64,000 nt of DNA, taken from the NCBI RefSeq assembly GCF_009363155.1, contig NZ_CP045303.1, forward strand, positions 62,001 to 126,000, in the 5' to 3' direction. The position numbers and the translations under genes were made by a program. The stretch comes from Azotobacter salinestris. Its GTDB lineage: Bacteria > Pseudomonadota > Gammaproteobacteria > Pseudomonadales > Pseudomonadaceae. Every line of letters starts with the position of its first letter. The stretch's first letter is position 1. Positions 17,231 through 25,171 of the stretch are shown here, one piece after another. The notes under the pieces are model-generated. The model made no database searches. It was not told the DNA's origin and saw nothing but the letters and a program-made list of their open reading frames with translations.

Positions 17231-17670
17231 ACGGCCAAACTGCATATGCAACAACAGGTTGGTTATGGTTCCAATAGCCTGAAACCGAGGGTTGCACGCG
17301 CCAGCCGCCGCCGTTACTCTGCGCCCGTCACGGTAAATCCCGTGACCGACCTTGGCCGGTCGACCAATTCCAGGCGCACAAGCGCCCTCCATCCCGTTGC
17401 AGGCGTTTTTTTGTGCCCGCAATGTTGTGTTATGGCGGCTGTGCGCGGGACACCTTCGGGTGTGCCGGGTTCCTGGAATCCCGGTCGGCCAACCCGTGTA
17501 CAGCCGTCACCAATCCTTGCTTGGCCGCAAACGGTGACGGCTCCCCAATTCCAGGAGCTGTACCTCATGAAGCAGGATCACGCCTTCAATCCGCCCGCAC
17601 TTCGGCGGCGCGCCAGCACCCACCGAGCTATGGTCATCGCCCGCAGCTTGGAAGCTATAGGAGGTCCGCA
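17231..17670. other. Leader-like region, no confident gene
   Basis: An open frame on the plus strand (17246-17674) has a Cys-rich middle, RGTPSGVPGSWNPG, reminiscent of leader proteins seen in Pseudomonas integrative elements. It lacks a clear ribosome site or domain, so I do not call it a gene. Confidence 0.3.
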
Positions 17671-17925
17671 ATGAGCAAGGAAAGCACCAGCACTACCGCC
17701 ACCATCGCCTATTCCGCACTGGATCAGATCCGAGCTTCCCGCGAGAGCGTCATCTGGCTGACGGCCCTCATGAAGGCCATCCATACCGATATGGAGTATG
17801 AAAAGGGCTCTAACGTAGTGGCACCGGCCAGCCTTGGTCAGTACATCGGCCTCGACTGCATGAGCCTCCTGGATAACCGCACCATTGAACTGCAAAAGCA
17901 GCTCGACGCGTTGGAAGTCATAAGG
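17671..17925 (+). pseudogene. Small conserved accessory protein, 3' end replaced by an IS end
   Basis: Starts at ATG 17671 with TAGGAGGTCCGCA upstream. The translation MSKESTSTTATIAYSALDQI, ASRESVIWLTALMKAIHTDM, then a charged stretch and SLGQYIGLDCMSLLDN is helical and looks like a small cytosolic protein common in Pseudomonas accessory DNA. I recognise no function. After QLDALEVI the frame enters the IS481-type end at about 17922, so the natural C-terminus is lost or slightly extended. Confidence 0.5.
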
Positions 17926-18295
17926 GGTTCCTGTTTGTTCCCGGGAAGTAGGGACCAGGATCATCTTTGAAATACCGAGGGGGCTTATGCCACTGCCTCA
18001 CGATAAAACCAGTCGGGGTACAGCCTTTCAGCGCACGTAACGGACGAGCGCTGTTATACGCCCAGAGGTAGTAGTCCCTAAGATGCGACCGGAGCTCCTC
18101 GAGCGAGGTGTAGTGAAACGCCTTGGTCGTGGCCTCCTTGATCGTCCGGTTTATCCGCTCGACCTGGCCGTTGGTCCAGGGCTGGAAGGATTTGGTCAGG
18201 CGATGTTCGATACCGTGCCGCTGGCAGAGCGCATCGAACGGATGTGCCCGGTAAGCCTCGGTTCCGGCCTTTTCGGCGAACTGGAAACGCTCGGG
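17918..18295 (-). pseudogene. IS481-family transposase, C-terminal fragment
   Basis: The frame holds the last third of an IS481 integrase-like transposase: HPFDALCQRHGIEHRLTKSF, QPWTNGQVERINRTIKEATT with the catalytic Glu (VERINRT), then YNSARPLRALKGCTPTGFI. The first two catalytic Asp residues are missing; upstream of about 18295 the sequence is unrelated. Confidence 0.85.
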
Positions 18296-18728
18296 AGGCG
18301 GCCTGAACGATAAAAAGCCCCCGGCCGACAGGCAGCGGCAGCGGGGGCACACAACGGCAGCAGCAACTGGCGTCCTGCCAGTTACAGCGGCGGGGACCCT
18401 AACACCCTTTCGCCGCTTCGTTTATCGCACACCGACCGAGCGGTCGCGCCAGGGGGATGGGCGGTTCGAATGACGAACCTGGATGGAGGGGACGAGCCAC
18501 TTTCTTCGGCGCCAAACAAAAACGGCGAGGGGGTTAGCCTCGCCGTTTCATGTCGTTTAACCGCATCCCTGGGTTCATCATCCTGATGAAATCGCCGCAT
18601 CCTGCGGCGGTCCCTTTGGCCGCCATCCTTGGTCAGCCTGCGCCGTTCCTTCGGCGTCTTGGTGGGATTCAATCTACGCCGGCAGCCGTTCCGCGCCTAT
18701 TGGGCGAACGCCCGATCTGCTGTAGGCC
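18296..18728. other. Non-coding stretch with a terminator
   Basis: I find no supported gene. The stretch is bounded by the IS481 fragment and a frameshifted coiled-coil gene. The short frames read through GC-rich sequence without domains. The stem-loop at 18521-18549 is the only clear signal. Confidence 0.3.
18521..18549 (+). terminator. Rho-independent-type hairpin
   Basis: AAACGGCGAG at 18521-18530 pairs perfectly with CTCGCCGTTT at 18540-18549 around a 9-base loop, and A- and T-rich arms make it usable in either direction. Confidence 0.65.
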
Positions 18729-19071
18729 ATGGCTTACAGCACGGGAGCCGGGGCCAACGCCAACGGTCAGCTGCTCGCCGCGATGCAGCAGCACGAGGAA
18801 GATACCAAGCTCAACGCCGAACTGCGCCGCGACCTGGAAAAGGCGCGCAAGGAAGCCGAGGACGGCCTCGTCCACCTGCAGGCCGCCCGGGCCCGCCTCG
18901 ACGGCGCCGCCCGCGAGATCGAGGAGACGCGCAAGCAGGCCCGCGACGAAGTGAAACAGGCCGCCGCCAGCGCCGCCGAGCTTGCGTGGTGAGCTGAAAG
19001 CCCTGCAGCGGGAGATCGCCCGTATCAAGGACGGCAAGACGTCATCCCAGCCACACAAAGGTCGCCACTGA
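18729..19071 (+). pseudogene. Coiled-coil protein (KfrA-like C-terminus), frameshifted
   Basis: The frame MAYSTGAGANANGQLLAAMQ, then a long heptad-rich Ala/Glu/Arg/Lys helix (AELRRDLEKARKEAEDGLVH, ARDEVKQAAASAAEL) stops early at 18992. One extra T near 18981 causes this; without it the frame continues RGELKALQREIARIKDGKTS to a stop at 19071, overlapping the next ATG. The coiled coil resembles the tail of KfrA-type plasmid proteins, but the DNA-binding head is missing, so that identity is weak. Confidence 0.45.
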
Positions 19072-19676
19072 TGAGCCTCGATCGCCAGGAAGCCTCCGCG
19101 GTCGTGTGCCGCTGGCTCGCCGAGGACGCCCTGTTCCTCGACACCGAAACCACCGGCCTGCACGCCAGCGCGGAGATCGTCGAACTCTCCCTGATCGACA
19201 GCCGCGGCCAGCCGCTGCTCGACACCCTGATCCGCCCCGAGCGACCGATCCCGCCGGCGTTGACCCGCATCCACGGCATCGATAACGCCCTGGTCGCCGA
19301 CGCTCCGCGCTGGCCGGAAATTCACGAGCCCCTGCTCGAGTTGCTCAAGGGCCGCCAGGTGGTGATCTACAACGCCGAGTTTGACCTGCGCATGCTCGCC
19401 CAGGCTGCCAGCCAGCACCGGCTGCCCTGGCCTGAGGTGGTCCGCCGCGCCGGCGCCCTGAGCCGCCTGGAGAACGACACCATCGCCCACTGCGCGATGC
19501 TCGAGTACGCCCGCTTCCACGGTGAGTGGGATCCCCGCCGCCGCCAGTGGAAATGGCAGGGCCTGAGCAAGGCCTGCCAGCAGCAGGGCATCGCGGTCGT
19601 CGGCGCGCACCGAGCCCTGGCTGACTGCCGGATGACCCTCGGCGTAGTGCGCGTCATGGCAGAATCCGTCGAGTGA
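19071..19676 (+). CDS. DnaQ-like 3'-5' exonuclease
   Basis: A 201-residue DEDDh exonuclease. LFLDTETTGLHASAEIVELS is Exo I (Asp and Glu), VVIYNAEFDLRMLAQAA is Exo II, and VVGAHRALADCRMTLGVVRV is Exo III with the His and Asp. It is a standalone nuclease rather than a full polymerase epsilon subunit, and probably acts in plasmid DNA repair or replication. It starts at ATG 19071, sharing bases with the stop of the repaired coiled-coil frame. Confidence 0.9.
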   Translation: MSLDRQEASAVVCRWLAEDALFLDTETTGLHASAEIVELSLIDSRGQPLLDTLIRPERPIPPALTRIHGIDNALVADAPRWPEIHEPLLELLKGRQVVIYNAEFDLRMLAQAASQHRLPWPEVVRRAGALSRLENDTIAHCAMLEYARFHGEWDPRRRQWKWQGLSKACQQQGIAVVGAHRALADCRMTLGVVRVMAESVE

Positions 19677-19754
19677 TTTTCCACGCCAGTGACCGGCCAT
19701 GAGCCTTCGATGAATAGTGAAGGGATTGGCCTGCGCAGCCGCCGGGGCGTAAAC

Positions 19755-19903
19755 GTGAGTATGCAGCCTCCCGGCCAGGATCCTGGATCAGCGTGCTCTT
19801 GCCGGTCTGGCGGGCGCCATTGACCCGCACGACGGGAGGCGCTCCTCGAGCGCCTCAAGGAGAACTGGGCGGATGCTTCGCGGGTATGGTGGTGTAATTT
19901 CAT
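19755..19903 (-). pseudogene. N-terminal fragment of a DUF4143-type AAA ATPase
   Basis: The start MKLHHHTREASAQ at 19903 and, in another frame, PPVVRVNGARQTGKSTLIQD give the Walker A of the ATP-binding protein family usually followed by DUF4143. At least one frameshift lies between them and the rest of the gene is gone. Confidence 0.5.
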
Positions 19904-19927
19904 CCACTTGTTGGTTGAAATTACACC
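19891..19927. repeat. 12-bp inverted repeat
   Basis: GGTGTAATTTCA at 19891-19902 and TGAAATTACACC at 19916-19927 match perfectly around 13 bases. It covers the start codon of the ATPase fragment, so it may be that gene's operator. Confidence 0.5.
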
Positions 19928-20224
19928 CTGTAGTGGCTGCTATCGCCAGTCAAGCTTGGCTCTAGGCAGCGAGATCCACGCCATTGTGGACCCGCCCGTG
20001 GCGGAGCAGGCGATCTCAAAACGCTCCGCGGTTAGCGCTCAAGCGAGTACCGGTGTTTTCCTGGCGGCCACTTCCGACACTCAACGTGGTGCGCTGACGA
20101 TCCTCTCCTCGAGCCGCTGCTCGCCGGGCAATATGCCTTCCTGCAACGGGATCGGGGTCTGCCTACCGTCCAGATCTCGGTTTTCCTGCACCACACCTTA
20201 TTCCGGCATCGTGCCGCAGATCTC
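19928..20224. other. Stretch with no identified gene
   Basis: Only short frames without domains lie between the ATPase fragment and the HU fragment. Their codon pattern suggests decayed transposon DNA, but I cannot assign a family. Confidence 0.25.
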
Positions 20225-20408
20225 TCAGACTGCCGTCTCGGATACGTCCTGATTCACGGCATCTTTCAGCCCCTTGCCCGGCTTGAAGCCAGGCAGCTTG
20301 GCGGCCGCAATCTGGAGCGCGGTCCCGGTCTGCGGGTTACGGCCTTCGCGGGCGGCACGCGCCTTCACGGTGAAGGTGCCGAAGCCCACCAGGGATACCT
20401 CGTTCCCG
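20225..20408 (-). pseudogene. HU-type DNA-binding protein, C-terminal two-thirds
   Basis: The frame contains [20 protein letters not shown] and [20 protein letters not shown], the beta-arm region of HU, including the conserved GRNPQTG. The N-terminal helices are replaced at about 20405 by antisense tnpB sequence, so the gene was cut by the TnpB element or by the deletion that also removed that element's 5' half. Confidence 0.75.
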
Positions 20409-20969
20409 CGCTTTCTCAAGCGTGCCGAGGCGAACCTTCGGCGCAAGCAGAAGGCGCTGTCGCGCTGCCGGAAGGGCAGCTCCAATCGGGCGAAAGCCAG
20501 CCTCAAGCTGGCCAGGGCTCACGAGCGCGTGGCCAACGCCAGAGATGACTTCCAGCACAAGCTGTCTCGACGACTCATTGACGATAACCAAGCGGTGATC
20601 GTCGAGACCCTGCAAGTCAAGAACATGCTGAAAAACGGCAAGCTGGCCAAGCACATTGCCGATGCTGCATGGCACTCCCTGCTGACCAGGCTGGAATACA
20701 AAGCCAAGGCACAGGGCAGACACCTGGCCAGGATCGACCAGTGGTTCGCCAGCTCGAAGACCTGCCACGCATGCGGTTACAATGCAGAGTCGATGCCGCT
20801 GAATGTCCGCGCATGGCAGTGTGCCGATTGTGGCACCTACCATGACCGTGACGTCAATGCTGCCCTGAACATCAAGCGGCAAGGCATTTTAAAATTGAAG
20901 GCGGAAGGACTGTTCGTCTCTGCCCATCGAGGCTTGCGTAAATCCGGTGTGTCGCCGGTTGCAGCCTGA
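20406..20969 (+). pseudogene. tnpB: TnpB, C-terminal half (second copy of the 36969-38144 gene)
   Basis: From [20 protein letters not shown] to GLRKSGVSPVAA this copy is almost identical to the end of the intact TnpB at 36969-38144. It keeps the RuvC Glu (VIVETLQVKN), the zinc finger (CHACGY, CADCGTYHDRDVNAAL) and the last Asp. It lacks the N-terminal half with the first Asp, so it cannot cut DNA, but its right end and possible guide RNA region are intact. Confidence 0.85.
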
Positions 20970-21010
20970 GAAGTGGGAAGCCTTGCCCGATAGGGCGGGG
21001 AGCAGTCACA
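20790..21010 (+). ncRNA. Possible omegaRNA (guide RNA) region of the truncated TnpB element
   Basis: TnpB guide RNAs normally span the 3' end of tnpB and the right end. Here GAAGCCTTGCCCGATAGGGC and GGGGAGCAGTCAC form the terminal hairpin and end, as at 38150-38184. The bases following 21010 would be the guide, and these come from the end of the higA gene. The extent of the RNA is inferred. Confidence 0.35.
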
Positions 21011-21407
21011 AGAAAACATCCGCCGGTACGCCAAAGCGCTCGGATAGAGCACGGATATGGCGCACGTTGAGCTGGCGCTTGCCGCTGAGCAATTCGGAAA
21101 CGACGGACTGCGCGCCGACCTCCGGCAGGTCGGCCTGGGTCAGGCCGTGTTCCTGCATCAGGTAGCGCAGCATCTCCACGCCACTCACCTTCGGCATGGG
21201 GTGGTGCGCTTCGTCGTAGGCCTCGATCAGATCGCCCATGTGTGAGGCCAAGGTGGCAAGGGGGTGGTCTTCGTCGTCACCGACGATAACCAGCAACTCG
21301 TCCAGTGCCTCGACCAGGGCGTCGTAGTCGTCTTCGTTGGCCGGCCTGGTGAGCAAGGGGGCCACATAGCGCCAGTGTTCGCTGGCTTGTTTGATCAGCG
21401 CGGACAT
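21006..21407 (-). CDS. higA: HigA-type antitoxin
   Basis: A 133-residue protein with an acidic N-terminal half and a C-terminal Xre helix-turn-helix (VEMLRYLMQEHGLTQADLPE, VGAQSVVSELLSGKRQLNVR). HigA proteins bind HigB and repress the operon. GGAGGGAATAACC precedes the ATG at 21407. Its stop TGA lies inside the terminal GTCAC of the TnpB element right end, so the element abuts or slightly trimmed the last codons. Confidence 0.9.
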   Translation of the reverse strand: MSALIKQASEHWRYVAPLLTRPANEDDYDALVEALDELLVIVGDDEDHPLATLASHMGDLIEAYDEAHHPMPKVSGVEMLRYLMQEHGLTQADLPEVGAQSVVSELLSGKRQLNVRHIRALSERFGVPADVFL

Positions 21408-21409
21408 GG

Positions 21410-21700
21410 TTATTCCCTCCACTTACTTCTGTTGTCGTATTCGACATGATCCAGCACATGCTGGATATAGACCTTCTGCGCCCGGTACTGCACAACGGCG
21501 ATCAGGCGAAGCTTGTTGCCGCCAATGTCGAACACATGCTGCGGCCCCACCTTGTCTGTTGCTGGAAACAGACGCTTCATCTCCGCGAAGTCCTGCGGAG
21601 CACTGGCTTTGATCAAGCGATACCAAGCCTCCAAGGCAGTGGCAGCATGTGGCCACTTGGCCTTGGCTTCCCAGATGCGCTTCTGCGTAATGACGTGCAT
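21410..21700 (-). CDS. higB: HigB-type mRNA interferase toxin
   Basis: A 96-residue RelE-like ribonuclease: MHVITQKRIWEAKAKWPHAA, FPATDKVGPQHVFDIGGNKL, RLIAVVQYRAQKVYIQHVLD and HVEYDN. The pattern is typical of the HigB group that cleaves ribosome-bound mRNA. It is first in the operon, as usual for HigBA. A 16-bp inverted repeat pair lies upstream. Confidence 0.92.
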   Translation of the reverse strand: MHVITQKRIWEAKAKWPHAATALEAWYRLIKASAPQDFAEMKRLFPATDKVGPQHVFDIGGNKLRLIAVVQYRAQKVYIQHVLDHVEYDNRSKWRE

Positions 21701-21711
21701 GCCGAATTATT

Positions 21712-21772
21712 TATCGCATTTTGCTATGGGCTGCAGGGTAACGCAGCCGCGTAAATATAGCAAATTGCGATA
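21712..21772. promoter_or_regulatory. Inverted 16-bp repeat pair, HigA operator
   Basis: TATCGCATTTTGCTAT at 21712-21727 and ATAGCAAATTGCGATA at 21757-21772 are reverse complements with one mismatch. They lie 12 and 57 bases before the higB start, where HigA would be expected to bind. Confidence 0.7.
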
Positions 21773-22072
21773 GCGCTGAATTTAGCCTTATGCACTTCTA
21801 CGCCGAGGAATTTGCAGTTAGCCGCTCACAGCCATCTGAGAGGAAGCGATTTCATCATTTTATAATACCATCCCTATATGCCTATGACTGGTAATCCACC
21901 AGCCTCCCCCTCCTCCACAGCAAGGCCCTACCTCAAGGAAAAAGAAGAAGAAAGAAAGGAAAAGAAGCAAAAAAGAAGAGAAAACAAGGAAAAGCGTACG
22001 GATGGCGCCGAAGGGGAAGGTAGCAGGGGTTGGATACATTCAGATAATGTGTAGGGATGGTATTATTAATGC
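21773..22072. other. Purine-rich leader before tus
   Basis: This stretch includes about 70 bases that are almost only A and G on the plus strand (21935-22000), rich in AAGAAG and GGAAAAG. I see no gene and no canonical Ter-like core here. Confidence 0.4.
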
Positions 22073-22085
22073 CAAGGAGGCCCTC

Positions 22086-23036
22086 ATGTACGCAGAAATC
22101 CAGGACACATTTACCCGCTTACAAAGCACATTGCACGCCTTTAACCTCCTTTGGCCCGAGCACGTCATCGCCGGGATGGTCTGGCATCTCCCTTTGCTCA
22201 CCGAGCAGCGGACCCCCGATATCCTCCAGGTCGAACGCCTGATCGGGCAAGAGGCCATAGATGCAACCCGAATGGCACTAGCCGAGTTCGAGCGCGACCT
22301 CGGCCAGGCCCCAGGCACTGTCATGCGCCTGCCGGGCTACTTCGTGGTCAGCGAATCAGTGCTGAAGCAGATCCGTCAGATCAATGCGCTCAAGGATGAA
22401 TTGGCCGCTGCCATCGAGAAGCTGCGTCTTGAGCTGAACCTTGTGCCAGCCGCGCGGCCACGTCTCATGCGCCGGGCGCTGGGCGCCAAATTCAGCACCA
22501 AGCAGCTGCTGCGCCATATCCAGTGCTTTGACGGAACTCCACGACTGATCGTGTTCACTTGGGCAGGCCACACCACTGCCACCGGCCGGGTCTCCGTCGA
22601 CAAGGTGCGCGAAAAGCTTCAGGCCGGCGCCGAGGCTCGAGCCAGTCGCGAAAGCATCCACATCGAAGATACTCCTGAATACCAGGAGCTTCGCGCCCTG
22701 GTGAACATGGCCGATACAGAGCTGCTTACAGAGCGAAAGTCAGTGGCGCCCCATCCCCGGGCCATGCTGTGGTTCACCGACAGCTCACGCTATGACGCCA
22801 TGATTCACGCCAACCTGCCGATGTTCGTCTTGGCTGGAGAAAATACTTTCGAGGTGAGGGAATTGAAAAACTTCGATCGTAATGCACGTCAAGCCAAGCG
22901 ACCCGACGAGAAACATCGGACTGAGGTTTTACCCAACAGGGATCTTTTTCTACCGAGTCGCAAGAGTAAGGAGGCGGCTGCCTCGCCCAATAAGGTCGAA
23001 GAGGCTAATGTAGCCTCTACCTATCGGAAAGCTTGA
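22086..23036 (+). CDS. tus: Tus-family replication terminus-binding protein
   Basis: A 316-residue protein with the Tus pattern: VERLIGQEAIDATRMALAEF, VMRLPGYFVVSESVLKQIRQ, ALGAKFSTKQLLRHIQCFDG, LIVFTWAGHTTATGRVSVDK and MLWFTDSSRYDAMIHANLPM. Tus binds Ter sites and stops the replicative helicase from one side. I start at ATG 22086 because AAGGAGG lies six bases upstream. The C-terminal 50 residues are lysine-rich and less conserved. It lies 1 kb from parB, so it probably terminates plasmid rather than chromosome replication. I could not find a canonical Ter site. Confidence 0.82.
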   Translation: MYAEIQDTFTRLQSTLHAFNLLWPEHVIAGMVWHLPLLTEQRTPDILQVERLIGQEAIDATRMALAEFERDLGQAPGTVMRLPGYFVVSESVLKQIRQINALKDELAAAIEKLRLELNLVPAARPRLMRRALGAKFSTKQLLRHIQCFDGTPRLIVFTWAGHTTATGRVSVDKVREKLQAGAEARASRESIHIEDTPEYQELRALVNMADTELLTERKSVAPHPRAMLWFTDSSRYDAMIHANLPMFVLAGENTFEVRELKNFDRNARQAKRPDEKHRTEVLPNRDLFLPSRKSKEAAASPNKVEEANVASTYRKA

Positions 23037-23163
23037 ATCCCTCTAGCAACGTGCCGTGCCATTACCGAAATGCGTGTAAAGCCCGCACTTTTAGTGCGTG
23101 AATGAATAACGCGGGGCGCGAGGCGGCCCTTGGATTTCCCAAAATCCATGGCACCCTGGCCTC

Positions 23164-24029
23164 ATGAAGCACACCAAGACCCTGCGCGTTCGCGTTCGAG
23201 ACAAGCACGCGCCGCTGCTCCGGCAGATGGCCCGCAGCGTCAATCTCGTCTGGAACTACCTGAACGAACTCAGCTATCGCCCGATCCGCGAGCGTGGAGT
23301 CCTCCTGTCCGCCTACGACATGGATCGCTACACCAAAGGTGCCAACAAGGAACTCGGACTCCATTCGCAAACGCTGCAAGAGGTATCGCGGGAATACGCC
23401 ACCCGCCGCAAGCAATTCGGGAAAGTCCGGCTTAACTGGCGCAGGTCGAGCTGCAGCCGTCGCTCGGACAGGGGGCGGTCGGTATCGACCTTGGCCTCAA
23501 GGACGTGGCCACCTGCAGTGATGGCCCCCGGCTGGAGAACGGCCGCTTCTACCGCGATCTGGAGCCGGCCCTGGCCGTTGCCCAACGGGCCGGCAACAAG
23601 GCCCGCGTCCGGGCGATCCACGCCAGGATCGCCAACCGGCGAAAGGACGCCCTGCACAAATTCAGCCGGCAGTTGGTGAGCCGGTACGGCGAAATCCTGG
23701 TGGGCGACGTGTCGCCCACGAAACTCGCGAAGACCCGGATGGCCAAGTCGGTGCTCGATGCCGGCTGGGGCCAACTGAAGACGATGCTGGAATACAAGTG
23801 CGCTCACGCAGGCATCGTATTCAAGGTGGTCGACGAGCGCTACACCACCCAAACCTGTTCGAATTGCGGCGCATTGCCCGATTCGCGGCCGAAAGGTATC
23901 ACGGGATTTGGAATGAGGGAGTGGACCTGCAGTGTGTGCGGTGTCACGCACGACCGCGACGTGAACGCGGCCAGGAACATTCTCGCGGCCGGGCATGGCC
24001 GTCCAGCTGTGGGAATCCCCGCCCTTTAG
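23164..24029 (+). pseudogene. tnpB: IS1341-type TnpB, internally deleted and frameshifted
   Basis: The first part reads MKHTKTLRVRVRDKHAPLLR to RKQFGKVRLN. From about 23435 a different frame continues VELQPSLGQGAVGIDLGLKD, IANRRKDALHKFSRQLVSRY, then the zinc finger (CSNCG, CSVCGVTHDRDVNAARNIL). About 100 residues between these parts are missing. This TnpB is a different type from the 36969 copy (GIDLGLKD, GDVSPTKLA). It ends before a CCCCGCCC/GGGCGGGG hairpin and AGGATGTCAA. Confidence 0.8.
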
Positions 24030-24045
24030 GGCGGGGAGGATGTCA
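24017..24045. repeat. Right-end hairpin of the TnpB remnant
   Basis: CCCCGCCC and GGGCGGGG pair around TTTA, followed by AGGATGTCAA; this matches the orphan end at 17191-17230. It ends 18 bases before the parB stop. Confidence 0.6.
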
Positions 24046-24062
24046 AATCTTCAGGATGTCCC

Positions 24063-25037
24063 TTAATTCACTTTAAGACCATCTAGATTGATGGTTTCCA
24101 AAAATGCTGCAAGTTGCTCACTGAGCGAATGCATGTCCACGTTCTTTTCGCATCGCAACTCCATTTTTCTGCCATCGATCTTCATTGTGCCGAGCCCTTT
24201 GATGGCTTTCGACGCAGCTCTTGAAGGCCCTGGATTTCCTTTCTGCTCAGCGATTTTTTGGGCGATCCACCGCAGGGCCTGTACTTGGCTGATGCCCTCA
24301 TCACGCATTGAGGTAATCGCCTGCACCAGGAGATCAGGATGGGTTTTCCCAAACTCAATGAAGTCTTTGGCTTTCAAGCCTCCGATCAAACCAGGGTTTT
24401 TATCCAAGATCTGACGAGCAGCTTCTGGCAGCTCCATCAGAAGTAGGCAGCGGCTGATGATGGAGACATTCACGCCCAGTCGCCTGGCCAGTGCGCGCTG
24501 ACTGGGTTCATCACCGGATTCGAGAATATGTGCGTAGCTGCGACCACGCTCATATTCAGTAAGTGGTTCCTGTCCCTCGTTGTCGGTGAGTGCCAAGATT
24601 TTTGCCATGGCATCGCTCATCGGTCGAACGTAAGCCATAACCGTTTTAATACCAACGAGCTTGTGAGCTCGCCAGCGCCTTTCCCCACCGATCAGCTCGT
24701 ACTCACCCTGTCCGACCGGACGAACAATCAAAGGCTTGACCAAGCCTATCGATTGGATTGAGTTCGCCAGCTCTTCAATTGCTGCTTCGTTGATCGTCAA
24801 ACGAGGTTGGTACGGCGATGGCTTGATAGCCTCGACCAGGATCTCAGCCAAGGTCGTTTGTGAATTAGCAGTGGTTTCATTCTCTACAGCCAAATCGGCA
24901 GGGCTGTCCTCTTCTTTACTCATAGCGAGCATTTGCGCCCTGGATACTTGCTCCGTAAATTGCGGCACAGCAGCTGGCGCCCGTAGTCCCATCATTCCTG
25001 CAGTTTTCTTACGGCCAGGATAATCGTCAGATTTCAC
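24063..25037 (-). CDS. parB: ParB-family partition protein (centromere-binding CTPase)
   Basis: A 324-residue ParB. The N-terminal CTP-binding domain has PSPYQPRLTINEAAIEELAN and GEYELIGGERRWRAHKLVG with the diagnostic GERRWRA. The helix-turn-helix is at about residues 170-200 (SQRALARRLGVNVSIISRCL), and a C-terminal dimer region follows. It binds parS and works with ParA to segregate the plasmid. Three parS-like palindromes lie between its start and parA, in place of the usual downstream location. Confidence 0.92.
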   Translation of the reverse strand: MKSDDYPGRKKTAGMMGLRAPAAVPQFTEQVSRAQMLAMSKEEDSPADLAVENETTANSQTTLAEILVEAIKPSPYQPRLTINEAAIEELANSIQSIGLVKPLIVRPVGQGEYELIGGERRWRAHKLVGIKTVMAYVRPMSDAMAKILALTDNEGQEPLTEYERGRSYAHILESGDEPSQRALARRLGVNVSIISRCLLLMELPEAARQILDKNPGLIGGLKAKDFIEFGKTHPDLLVQAITSMRDEGISQVQALRWIAQKIAEQKGNPGPSRAASKAIKGLGTMKIDGRKMELRCEKNVDMHSLSEQLAAFLETINLDGLKVN

Positions 25038-25057
25038 TCAAAATCCTCCATGCTCAG

Positions 25058-25146
25058 CTGTTGCTTGAAGCAACAGATCACTTAGGGCAGTGCTGTTGCT
25101 TCAAGCAACACCCGACTTGGGGCCTGCTCTGTTGCTTTAAGCAACA
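25058..25146. promoter_or_regulatory. Three parS-like palindromes between parA and parB
   Basis: CTGTTGCTTGAAGCAACAG at 25058-25076, TGTTGCTTCAAGCAACA at 25094-25110 and TGTTGCTTTAAGCAACA at 25130-25146 are palindromes with a one-base centre. Centres are 35 and 36 bp apart. The position and repetition fit ParB-binding sites that also control parB expression. Confidence 0.75.
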
Positions 25147-25171
25147 CCTTCACTCTCTCTAGATCTAGGGG

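Noticed and set aside
22000-22085. Ter site for the Tus-like protein upstream of its gene
   Set aside because: By eye no GTTGTAACTAAA-like core is present; an unrelated GTTGTAAAA near 15390 is too poor a match.
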